From an uncultured Candidatus Saccharibacteria bacterium (GTDB taxonomy: Bacteria; Patescibacteria; Saccharimonadia; Saccharimonadales; JACDBH01), in assembly GCA_946479835.1 (NCBI GenBank), contig CAMLHD010000001.1, forward strand, positions 1 through 52,481: a DNA stretch of 52,481 bases. The letters are read 5' to 3'. This document shows, piece by piece, positions 17,307-24,397 of this stretch; position 1 is the first letter of the stretch, and the number at the start of each line of letters is the position of its first letter. Below the pieces are notes generated by a model. The model worked only from the letters and a program-made list of their open reading frames with translations. It was not told the origin of the DNA and did no database searches. The position numbers were made by a program, and so were the translations under genes.

Positions 17307-18235
17307 GCAGGGGCCAAACGCGCCTGTCGGCGAGCCCGCTTTTCTTTTTCTTTCTCAACCCTGTCCGCCAGTCCGGCCAGGAAGTCAGACAGGCGTTCGC
17401 GGGCGGCTTCGGCTTTGCCGCTAAGGCCTTCTAAATCCCAGAATTTCCAGTTCTTTAGTGTGGGCTCCAGTACTTTCTCTTTGTATTCAGTCAGGCCGTA
17501 AATGCCGCTTAATGCTATGCGCGCGGCATGCTTGGTGAAGCCGGGAATGCCGGTGCCGGGCATCTCAAAATTCACAGACACCTCCTCTACGGCTTCCACG
17601 AATCCCGACGGGTCCAGCTCAGCGGCGGCCGCCGACACGTCGCGGTAAAACAAGTAGTGGAAATTCTCATCGTTTCCCACCCGGTCCATGACTTTTTTAC
17701 CGGTAATGTCACTATCGGCCATGGCGGCCCCGGTATTGCGATGCGAGACACGGGTAGCTAGTTCCTGCAGGCTGACATAAATCATGCCGTGCCGCGCGGT
17801 CATTGGGCTGGGTACTTCGCCTTGGGCTACTTGGACCATGCGGCCCCGCTCCAAAACCACCGGGTCTATGGCCCGGCTGGCCATTAGGTAGCCATAAATC
17901 GCCATCGAGTGGCGGCCTTCCTCGGCGGTCCAGCGTCCGGCCCAGGCGCGCCAAGCCCCATGCTGGCCAAACATGCGGTCTATGTCGCGGAAATAATAGG
18001 GCAGGTTATCTTCGGTTAATAAGTTTACAAACAGCGAGCTGCGGACATCTTCGGACGGAAAGGGAGATTCCTCGGGCATCCATTGATAACCAGGGCCAAA
18101 GTCTTCGGCCCGGCTGTAGGGAATATATTCGTGCGGGAACCATTCCTTGGTAGAAGCGAAGTGCCGATCCAGAAGCTCGCCAGCTTTCGGCTCAAGCTCG
18201 CTGATAAGTTGTTCGTCGCTCAAAGTCTCTGCCAT
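17303..18235 (-). CDS. Soluble acyl-ACP desaturase, actinobacterial DesA type
   Basis: A ferritin-like di-iron enzyme that puts a double bond in acyl chains carried on ACP. The two E-x-x-H iron motifs are visible: TAEEGRH (about 103-109) and DENFHYLFY (about 188-196). The opening with KEWFPHEYIPYSRAEDF is typical of mycobacterial and streptomycete homologues. A Lys/Arg/Glu-rich tail of about 30 residues is extra. The presence of this enzyme in a genome type that usually lacks fatty-acid synthesis suggests acquisition from an actinobacterium and use on scavenged acyl chains (inference). Its promoter gives a leaderless start at the ATG. Confidence 0.88.
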   Translation of the reverse strand: MAETLSDEQLISELEPKAGELLDRHFASTKEWFPHEYIPYSRAEDFGPGYQWMPEESPFPSEDVRSSLFVNLLTEDNLPYYFRDIDRMFGQHGAWRAWAGRWTAEEGRHSMAIYGYLMASRAIDPVVLERGRMVQVAQGEVPSPMTARHGMIYVSLQELATRVSHRNTGAAMADSDITGKKVMDRVGNDENFHYLFYRDVSAAAAELDPSGFVEAVEEVSVNFEMPGTGIPGFTKHAARIALSGIYGLTEYKEKVLEPTLKNWKFWDLEGLSGKAEAARERLSDFLAGLADRVEKEKEKRARRQARLAPA

Positions 18236-18240
18236 ATCTT

Positions 18241-18270
18241 ATTTTATGTCCAGCCAAGCCTAATGAACAA
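18241..18270 (-). promoter_or_regulatory. Promoter of the acyl-ACP desaturase
   Basis: On the minus strand TTGTTC (18265-18270), an 18-bp spacer and TAAAAT (18241-18246), ending 5 nt before the ATG at 18235. Confidence 0.55.
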
Positions 18271-18317
18271 ATTTTATGACAATTAAGTTCCCGCTCATGG
18301 TTATATATCGAAGTTAT

Positions 18318-18329
18318 GGTTAAATAACC
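18318..18329. repeat. GGTTA-AA-TAACC palindrome between the desaturase genes
   Basis: A perfect 5-bp inverted repeat with a 2-bp centre in the 181-bp gap between divergent desaturases. Possible operator for either gene; no regulator can be named. Confidence 0.35.
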
Positions 18330-18416
18330 TAGTCATTTCCGTTTTAGTTCCTTAACAATCATTTCACCAACCAACCCTTACCGACCCTATCAACCAACAA
18401 GCCCTAGGAGGCAACA

Positions 18417-19472
18417 TTGCAAACCATGGAAAGGCGCATTGCTGCCCAGACCCATGTTTCCCGTCTCAACCCTAGCTACTACATAAGCGCTGTCGTGCTT
18501 GCGGGCACTTTGGCGGTGCTGCTGAACAACTCGACGCGCCTGGCGTTTTTCTGGACCGGCGGAGTACTGGCTGCCTGGGTTCTCTTCGAGACCCTGGCGG
18601 TGACGGTATTTCTGCACCGATTCATGACGCACGGCGCTGTCGGACACATGAGGCCATGGTACGCCCGATTCTGGCTGTGGTGGTCGCGTTCCGGCATGGT
18701 CAAGTTCTGGGAGTGGGTCATCAACCATGCTGCTCACCACATCTTGGCTGACACCCCCTGGGACAGCTACACGCCGAACGCGGACATGGAGTTCCTGAAG
18801 GGCAAGAAGAAGTACAAGCGCCTCGGACGAGTGTTGCCGCTGTTCTGGCGGAACGGCGTGATCTATGGCTTGGCCTCTGACTACTACCGGGAAAATCCCC
18901 GGGAACTTCAGAAGCTGCGCGACGAGAACGTCAGCGTCGACCGAGCGCTTACCCGGAACGAGGAATTCGAGTGGGCCAATGGTGCTTACGGCAACATCAA
19001 CCGTGGGATCCTCATCAACCTGGGGCTCTTCTACACGGCAACGTTGCCGCTCGCACTTCGCCTGTCCGGCGTGCTTTCTGTCCTGGTGTTCGTGCTTCTG
19101 CCTCTCCTGATGTGGGGCATCAAGGCGGTCATGTACTTGATCGGCGGCCATGTCATCAACAAGGAAGGGCATGGTGCCAAAGAGCCGACCGAGGACGGTA
19201 CTTTCCAGTCCAACATCCCGTGGTACTGGATGCTGTTCACGTTCTTCATGATGGGCGAGGGCTGGCACAAGTTCCATCACGACGCGGCATACGCGGCCCG
19301 ATTCCACCGGTTCCTTGATCCGGGCTGGTGGGTGATCTGGCTCAGCGCCAAGCTCAAGCTGGTGGGTGACATCACTGTCGCCGTCAAAGTAGCGCCTCGG
19401 CTCTACTACAAGCGCAAGCTGAACATCGGCTGGAGTGCCCAGAATCCCTCGAACCTGGGAGCCGCCGCCTAA
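18417..19472 (+). CDS. Integral-membrane fatty-acid desaturase
   Basis: A membrane desaturase of the acyl-CoA/acyl-lipid type. The three histidine boxes are present: FLHRFMTH (about 64-71), WVINHAAHH (about 98-106) and GWHKFHHD (about 281-288). Four or so membrane spans flank them. The start is TTG at 18417, placed 5 nt after a perfect AGGAGG (18406-18411); the in-frame ATG at 18426 is too far away. The codon choice is visibly richer in C- and G-ending codons (ctc, gtc, ttc, aag) than in neighbouring genes, and its long leader with a strong Shine-Dalgarno differs from the local leaderless style. Both features fit recent transfer, probably from an actinobacterium. A strong terminator follows. 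Confidence 0.9.
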   Translation: MQTMERRIAAQTHVSRLNPSYYISAVVLAGTLAVLLNNSTRLAFFWTGGVLAAWVLFETLAVTVFLHRFMTHGAVGHMRPWYARFWLWWSRSGMVKFWEWVINHAAHHILADTPWDSYTPNADMEFLKGKKKYKRLGRVLPLFWRNGVIYGLASDYYRENPRELQKLRDENVSVDRALTRNEEFEWANGAYGNINRGILINLGLFYTATLPLALRLSGVLSVLVFVLLPLLMWGIKAVMYLIGGHVINKEGHGAKEPTEDGTFQSNIPWYWMLFTFFMMGEGWHKFHHDAAYAARFHRFLDPGWWVIWLSAKLKLVGDITVAVKVAPRLYYKRKLNIGWSAQNPSNLGAAA

Positions 19473-19498
19473 AAGGGCAAACCGAATGGATGTGACAC

Positions 19499-19563
19499 GG
19501 CCGGTGGTCTGTTGTAATTTTGCTACCAAGCAAGAACAACAGATCGCCGGCCCTCACTTTTTT
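19499..19563 (+). terminator. Rho-independent terminator after the membrane desaturase
   Basis: GGCCGG (19499-19504) and TCTGTTGT (19508-19515) pair with ACAACAGA (19536-19543) and CCGGCC (19547-19552), with a 3-nt internal loop on each side. A T-run follows at 19558-19563. The stem is long and the arms match perfectly. Confidence 0.85.
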
Positions 19564-19572
19564 ATCAACCAA

Positions 19573-19801
19573 TGCGAATGAACAATTTTTTATCCGTATC
19601 CAGCTCTTTTTTTAGAGCGTAAAGCTTCGGTCTTAAACTACCGGCCAGACTGGCCGAACGGGTTGTGATAGTAATGCTGCTGGCCTGCATGACGACACCT
19701 ACGTCGGCGCTGAGGTTCTTGCGCACGAAGGTCTTGATGATTTCTATCTCCGGCGGCACGTCAAAGTCTTTGTTGCCAAGAATGTCCTGCAAGCTGTTCA
19801 T
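19573..19801 (-). CDS. Small DciA/DUF721-like protein
   Basis: A protein of about 78 residues when started at 19801. The pattern of two short strands (VVMQASSITITTRS), then SLAGSLRPKLYALKKEL and a final hydrophobic strand (KKLFIRI), resembles the DUF721 domain of DciA, the replicative helicase loader of many bacteria. The match is only by pattern and the protein is shorter than most. A frame opening at 19837 exists, but TTGATG-18-TACAAT ends 6 nt before the ATG at 19801 (minus strand), which supports the shorter form. The listed left boundary is approximate within one codon. It diverges from mutM. Confidence 0.55.
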
Positions 19802-19807
19802 AACATC

Positions 19808-19849
19808 ATTGTACCGCTTGTGTCTCCGCCTCATCAAACGCGCTAGAAT
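19808..19849. promoter_or_regulatory. Divergent promoters for the DciA-like gene and mutM
   Basis: Minus strand: TTGATG (19832-19837), 18 bp, TACAAT (19808-19813), 6 nt to the ATG at 19801. Plus strand: TAGAAT (19844-19849), 6 nt to the mutM ATG at 19856. The two promoters overlap within 55 bp. Confidence 0.6.
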
Positions 19850-19855
19850 AACAAG

Positions 19856-20737
19856 ATGCCAGAATTACCGGAAGTTGAAACCGTCAGACGGGGCCTTAGC
19901 ACCTTGATCGTCGGCAAGATCATCGAAACGGTCGATCATAGTTGGCCTAAGAGCTTTCCAAATGCGGCCGGCGATGTAGAAGAATTCCTGATCGGCGCCA
20001 AAATAACTGATGTACGCCGGCGTGCCAAAGTCTTGTTAATTGATTTAAGCACTGAGTACAGCTTAGTAATTCATCTTAAGATGACCGGCCAGCTGGTATA
20101 CCGCGGCCGGCAGGTATTTGGGGCTGGGCATCCCAGCGACTCGCTGGTGGGCGAGCTGCCGGACAAATCGACGCGCGTAACCATCGGCTTCAAGGACAAG
20201 AGCCATTTGTATTTCAACGACCAGCGCAAGTTCGGCTGGATGCGGCTCCTGCCGACTATCGAAGTTCCGAACATAGATTTTATGAAGAAAGTCGGGCCCG
20301 AACCTTTGAGCGAGGATTTCACGCCCAGCGAATTTATTCAACGCATCCGCCGGCGCAACAGAACTACAATCAAAGCAGCGCTGCTTGACCAGACAACCTT
20401 GGCCGGCATCGGCAATATCTATGCCGACGAAGGGCTGTGGGGCGCCCGGGTCCACCCCGGGCAGCGCGTAGGCAGCGTTACCGACGCCAAGCTCAAAAAA
20501 CTGCTGGAAGAGCTCAGGTTCGTGTTGAACCTGTCAATCGAAAAAGGCGGCTCGACAGATAGGAATTACGTCAATGCCGAAGGCAAGAAGGGTAGCTACA
20601 TAGATTTTGCCCGGGTATTCAGGCGCGAGGGCAAAGATTGCCCGCGCCATCCCGGCACGGTTATTATCAAAACGCGCGTGGCTGGCCGCGGCACGCACCT
20701 TTGCCCTAAATGCCAGGTCTTAAAACCGGCTGAGTAA
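19856..20737 (+). CDS. mutM: Formamidopyrimidine-DNA glycosylase
   Basis: A repair glycosylase/AP lyase for 8-oxoguanine and formamidopyrimidines. It starts MPELPEVETV, giving the catalytic Pro2 and Glu3 after Met removal. It has the H2TH region (TLAGIGNIYADEGLW) and a C-terminal zinc finger (CPRH then CPKC). The first pair has His in place of the second Cys, which can still bind zinc. The start is fixed by the catalytic proline and lies 6 nt after a -10 box. The last 18 bp overlap the convergent trehalose gene. Confidence 0.95.
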   Translation: MPELPEVETVRRGLSTLIVGKIIETVDHSWPKSFPNAAGDVEEFLIGAKITDVRRRAKVLLIDLSTEYSLVIHLKMTGQLVYRGRQVFGAGHPSDSLVGELPDKSTRVTIGFKDKSHLYFNDQRKFGWMRLLPTIEVPNIDFMKKVGPEPLSEDFTPSEFIQRIRRRNRTTIKAALLDQTTLAGIGNIYADEGLWGARVHPGQRVGSVTDAKLKKLLEELRFVLNLSIEKGGSTDRNYVNAEGKKGSYIDFARVFRREGKDCPRHPGTVIIKTRVAGRGTHLCPKCQVLKPAE

Positions 20738-22879
20738 GTCCTGGACCTGGCTGGGGTTGTTAAGGCGGTAGCGAGCTACCGTGTTGCCTTGACCGACTTT
20801 TATCGTAAAGGCGCGTTTAGGGAGGGCCTTGAACATATCTTCGTCGGTGTAGTCATCGCCGCAGGCCATGATGAAATCATAAGGTTTCAGCAGCAGCTGC
20901 TTGACCGATATGCCTTTGGTTATTGTCGGCGCCTTGATCTCTATGATGCGGTTGCCGTCAAATAATTTAAGCCCGTACTGCCTGAGTACGGGCTTAAGAG
21001 CGGATTTTAAGATAGCAATGTTCTTTTGGGCGTAATAAGGCGAAGCGTTCCGGTAGTGCCAGACCAGCGAGCAGGCTTTTTCTTCTACGAAAGCCCCTGG
21101 CGTGTTTGCGGCATGTTTTTGCAGGGCCGGCTTGATGACTTTCTTCCAATCCGTGGACTTGGTAGCCAGCTGTTGCCATTTGCCTTTCGGTTTGCGTATC
21201 AAGGCGCCATGTTCGGCCACGAGCGTGAGCGGCAAGTGCCCGAACCAGGTTTCCAAGTCTTGAGCCGTGCGGCCGCTGACGATCGCGACCGTGGTCTTCG
21301 GCATGCTGCTGAGACGTTTAAGAACGCCTAATACCGCTGCCGATGGCACGGCATCGGACGGCTTGCGCACAAAAGGCGCCAGCACGCCGTCGTAATCAAA
21401 GATCAGCAACCGGCTGGTGGCACCCTCAAAATTACTGACAAGGTTCTTGCGCCTTATCGGAGTCAATAATGGGGTACGCTTTAAAAGCACCGGCTTGTTC
21501 AAAGTAGTCATAAAATCACCCGCCCAGTCGTAGACGGTGTGGACGGCAACCGATTGCTGCATGGCTTTAAGCCGGCTCTTAAGCTCGGCCGGCTGCATGT
21601 TCATGGCGGTTTTGAGCGCGCTGACGAGCGTCTTGGGCTTGGCCGGGTCGACCAGCAGCGCGTCGCCGAGTTCTTTGGCGGCTCCGGCCGTCTGGCTGAG
21701 AATAAGGATGCCCTTGCCGTTCTTGCTGGCTACATATTCCTTGGCAACCAGGTTCATGCCGTCTTTGATTGGCGCCACGAACGCCACGTCAGCAACTCGG
21801 TAAAGCGCGCTCAATTCCTCAAAGCTGACCGATTTATGCATGTAAACGATCGGGTTCCAGGTCAGCGTCCCGAATTTGCGGTTGATGGCGTTGACTTCTT
21901 TTTCTACGCGGGTCTTAAGCTCGCGGTAAGCCGGAATTTCTTCGCGGGAAGGCACAGCCAGCATCAGCATCACCACCTTGCCCTGAATCTTGGGATTGGA
22001 CTTCAGGAATTCCTTGTAGGCTCTCAGCCGTTCGACGAAGCCTTTTGTGGGGTCCAGGCGGTCCACGGTCAAGATGATCTTTTTGCCCAAGTAGCGGCGC
22101 TTAAGCTTGTTAAGCTCGAGCTGGACCTTGCGGGCTCGGATAGCGCTAGAAAATTTGACGTAATCTATGCCCATCGGGAACTCTGCCACCCTCACTGCCC
22201 GTTCCTTGAGCGCTACGCCGCCCTCGATGGGGGTGGCGTTTGTCAGCTGCTGGCAGCTATCCAAAAAACCCTTGGTGTAATCGGTAGTATGGAAGCCGAC
22301 CAAGTCGGCGCCCAAAACGCCTTTGATGATTGACGTAGCTTGGTCAAGCTTTACGAAATGCTTGGCTTCGGGGAAGGGTATGTGCAGGAAAAAGCCGATA
22401 TGCGCGTCCGGCCGCTGCTTGCGCAGCAGACGGGGCAGCAGGAAAAGCTGGTAATCGTGCACCCAGACTGTCGCTTTGGTGTTGCTCAAGGCCAGGACGG
22501 CGCCAAGGAAGGCCTCGTTGACTTCGCGGTAAGCTTTCCAGTAGCGGGCCGAAGAAGCAAAGTCGGTATCAAGGTTGTGCAAGAAGGGCCATAGGATGCT
22601 GTTGCTGTAGCCGTTATAGTAAGCGTCCAGCTGTTTTTGGGATAAGAATACCGGCTGGCAGTTGTATCCAGCCAGCTTTTGGGTGATGTGGCGTTTGTCC
22701 TTCTCGGTAAGATCGTCCGATATGACGCCCGGCCAGCCGATCCAAAGATTATTGCGCTGGCTGGCATAAGAGGACAAACCGGTAGCAAGGCCTCCAGAGC
22801 TCGGATAGAGCTCGATGCCGTTTTTTGTCTTCCTCACACTCACTGGTAGTCGGTTTGAAACGATGATCGTTTGACTCAC
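20720..22879 (-). CDS. Fused trehalose-6-phosphate synthase/phosphatase (OtsA-OtsB)
   Basis: A single 719-residue protein makes trehalose from UDP- or ADP-glucose and glucose-6-phosphate. The N-terminal GT20 domain (1-465) shows SSGGLATGL, FFLHIPFPEA, RLDPTKGFVERL and DGMNLVAKEYVA. The C-terminal HAD phosphatase (about 485-719) shows LIFDYDGVLAPF, SGRTAQDLETWF, AEHGALI and GDDYTDEDMF. Both active sites look intact. Trehalose is an osmotic and desiccation protectant. The start is a GTG at 22879, with TATAAT (22889-22894, minus strand) ending 9 nt upstream, another probable leaderless gene. It diverges from holA. Confidence 0.93.
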   Translation of the reverse strand: MSQTIIVSNRLPVSVRKTKNGIELYPSSGGLATGLSSYASQRNNLWIGWPGVISDDLTEKDKRHITQKLAGYNCQPVFLSQKQLDAYYNGYSNSILWPFLHNLDTDFASSARYWKAYREVNEAFLGAVLALSNTKATVWVHDYQLFLLPRLLRKQRPDAHIGFFLHIPFPEAKHFVKLDQATSIIKGVLGADLVGFHTTDYTKGFLDSCQQLTNATPIEGGVALKERAVRVAEFPMGIDYVKFSSAIRARKVQLELNKLKRRYLGKKIILTVDRLDPTKGFVERLRAYKEFLKSNPKIQGKVVMLMLAVPSREEIPAYRELKTRVEKEVNAINRKFGTLTWNPIVYMHKSVSFEELSALYRVADVAFVAPIKDGMNLVAKEYVASKNGKGILILSQTAGAAKELGDALLVDPAKPKTLVSALKTAMNMQPAELKSRLKAMQQSVAVHTVYDWAGDFMTTLNKPVLLKRTPLLTPIRRKNLVSNFEGATSRLLIFDYDGVLAPFVRKPSDAVPSAAVLGVLKRLSSMPKTTVAIVSGRTAQDLETWFGHLPLTLVAEHGALIRKPKGKWQQLATKSTDWKKVIKPALQKHAANTPGAFVEEKACSLVWHYRNASPYYAQKNIAILKSALKPVLRQYGLKLFDGNRIIEIKAPTITKGISVKQLLLKPYDFIMACGDDYTDEDMFKALPKRAFTIKVGQGNTVARYRLNNPSQVQDLLSRF

Positions 22880-22888
22880 GCATACTTC

Positions 22889-22931
22889 ATTATACGCCTA
22901 TCAATTTTTAAGGTAATGATTGGTGTATCAT
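22889..22931. promoter_or_regulatory. Divergent -10 boxes for the trehalose gene and holA
   Basis: TATAAT on the minus strand (22889-22894) lies 9 nt before the GTG at 22879. TATCAT on the plus strand (22926-22931) lies 10 nt before the holA ATG at 22942. The -35 elements are weak. Confidence 0.5.
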
Positions 22932-22941
22932 TAGGTTCACG

Positions 22942-23856
22942 ATGGTAGTAGTTCTAACAGGGAGCAACAGCTTCGCCTTAAAGGCGGAACTCAAAAAGCT
23001 GATTGATGATTTTGAAGCCAGGCACGGCGAATTCGGCGTTGAAAGGATCGACGCTGCCGAGACTGAATTAGGGCGGCTCATCGAGACCGTTTCCAGCCTG
23101 CCGTTCCTGGCTTCAAGGCGGCTGATAATCTTAAGCGATCCATCCAAGAACAAGCTTTTGGGCGAAAACATCGAACAATTTTTGGATGCGGTGTCTGATA
23201 CGACTGACCTGATCATCATCGAGGCCAAGTTCGACAAGCGCCTGAGCTTGTATAAGACGCTCAAGAAGCAGACCGATTTAAAAGAGTTCAACGAGCTCGA
23301 CGAGCGGGCTATGAGCGCCTGGCTGGCAAGCGAGGCCAAGGAACGCGGCGGTCAAATCAGCTTAGCCGATGCCAACTATTTGTTGCAAAGAAGCGGCCTT
23401 AACCAGATGAGCCTGAGCAATGAGCTCGACAAGCTGCTGGCTTATGAGCCCGAAGTTACCAGGCAGAGCATAGATCTTTTGATCGAACCATTGCCGCAGG
23501 GCAGCGTGTTCGATCTGCTGGACGCCGCTTTTGCCGGCCGCCGGGCCAAGGCGATGAAGCTTTACGAGGACCAACGCAGGCAGCAGGTCGAGCCGCAGGC
23601 CATCATGGGCATGATAGCCTGGCAGCTGCATGTCCTAGCGGTCGTCAAATTCAACGATAAGGGCGGCCCTGAAGCGATTGCTTCCAGATCGAAGCTCAAT
23701 CCCTTCGTAGTTAGAAAGACCCTTGGCTTGAGCAAAAACATGACGGCTCAGCAGGTGAGGAATCTGATCAAGCGGGCGCTGGAGCTGGACATACGTTTAA
23801 AGAGCGAGCAGATCGATGCCGATGATGCTGTCCAGCACTTTTTACTAACAATTTAA
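22942..23856 (+). CDS. holA: DNA polymerase III delta subunit
   Basis: The clamp-loader subunit that opens the beta sliding clamp. The 304-residue protein opens with VVVLTGSNSFALKAELKKL, has the SLPFLASRRLIIL clamp-interaction region (about 52-64), DLIIIEAKFDKR, and the typical C-terminal helical domain with PQAIMGMIAWQLHVL and the NLIKRALELDIRLKS helix. Length and order match HolA. It is followed by a bidirectional terminator. Confidence 0.93.
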   Translation: MVVVLTGSNSFALKAELKKLIDDFEARHGEFGVERIDAAETELGRLIETVSSLPFLASRRLIILSDPSKNKLLGENIEQFLDAVSDTTDLIIIEAKFDKRLSLYKTLKKQTDLKEFNELDERAMSAWLASEAKERGGQISLADANYLLQRSGLNQMSLSNELDKLLAYEPEVTRQSIDLLIEPLPQGSVFDLLDAAFAGRRAKAMKLYEDQRRQQVEPQAIMGMIAWQLHVLAVVKFNDKGGPEAIASRSKLNPFVVRKTLGLSKNMTAQQVRNLIKRALELDIRLKSEQIDADDAVQHFLLTI

Positions 23857-23884
23857 AACCGCCCCTTTGATGCGAGGCGGTTTT
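23855..23884. terminator. Bidirectional terminator between holA and rpsT
   Basis: AAAACCGCC (23855-23863) pairs perfectly with GGCGGTTTT (23876-23884) around a 12-nt loop. The A-run and T-run let it work for holA on the plus strand and rpsT on the minus strand. Confidence 0.88.
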
Positions 23885-23900
23885 GCTGATTCAAAAGTAA

Positions 23901-24248
23901 TTACTTCTTCTTAGCGGCAGTCTTGCGGGCGGCTGGCTTTTTGGCCGGAGCCTTCTTTGCAGTTGTCTTCTTAGGTGCGGCTTTTTTAGCAGCGGCAGTG
24001 TGCTTGACGCCGGCTTTCTTGGCAGCGGCAGCCAACTGGCGCTTCTTGCGGGCTACTTTGTTCTTATGGACCAGGCCTTTCTTAGCGGCTTTATCCAGGT
24101 TGCTCTGGGCTTTCTGATGGCCCGCGGCCGAAGGCTTGCGCAAGAAAGTTTTTAGAGCCCCGCGCAAACTACGCTTGGTAGCAGCATTGCGGGCAGTGGC
24201 CTTACGGGTTTGTTTGACACGCTTTTTAGCGGATTTGATAATTGGCAT
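23901..24248 (-). CDS. rpsT: Ribosomal protein S20 with a histone-H1-like tail
   Basis: The first about 78 residues are S20 (MPIIKSAKKRVKQTRKATAR..., then KKGLVHKNKVARKKRQL), a primary 16S rRNA-binding protein. The last about 35 residues are an unusual Lys/Ala/Thr/Pro tail made of AAKK-, APKK- and TAKKAP-like units, similar to histone H1 tails. It may bind rRNA or DNA more broadly (inference). A promoter TTTACA (24308-24313), 17 bp, TATACT (24285-24290) lies upstream on the minus strand, and AAGGAA precedes the ATG by about 6 nt, so this ribosomal gene has an ordinary leader. Confidence 0.94.
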   Translation of the reverse strand: MPIIKSAKKRVKQTRKATARNAATKRSLRGALKTFLRKPSAAGHQKAQSNLDKAAKKGLVHKNKVARKKRQLAAAAKKAGVKHTAAAKKAAPKKTTAKKAPAKKPAARKTAAKKK

Positions 24249-24284
24249 TAATTTTCCTTAATTATTTCAGTATTCTAGCGGCCC

Positions 24285-24313
24285 AGTATAGCAATCTGTT
24301 GCTTATCTGTAAA
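24285..24313 (-). promoter_or_regulatory. rpsT promoter
   Basis: Minus strand TTTACA (24308-24313), 17-bp spacer, TATACT (24285-24290). Expected leader about 30 nt including an AAGGAA Shine-Dalgarno. Confidence 0.65.
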
Positions 24314-24397
24314 TAGCCGCCCTACCTAAATATAGTAGACTTGCCATAATCTTTATGCTAATGTCTAATCAGTTAGCACCGAAATAAAAATTCAAAA

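Noticed and set aside
18390..19529. 379-residue open frame on the minus strand opposite the membrane desaturase
   Set aside because: It is the mirror of a gene with strong codon bias; it has no family features and runs through the terminator. The plus-strand protein has all three His boxes.
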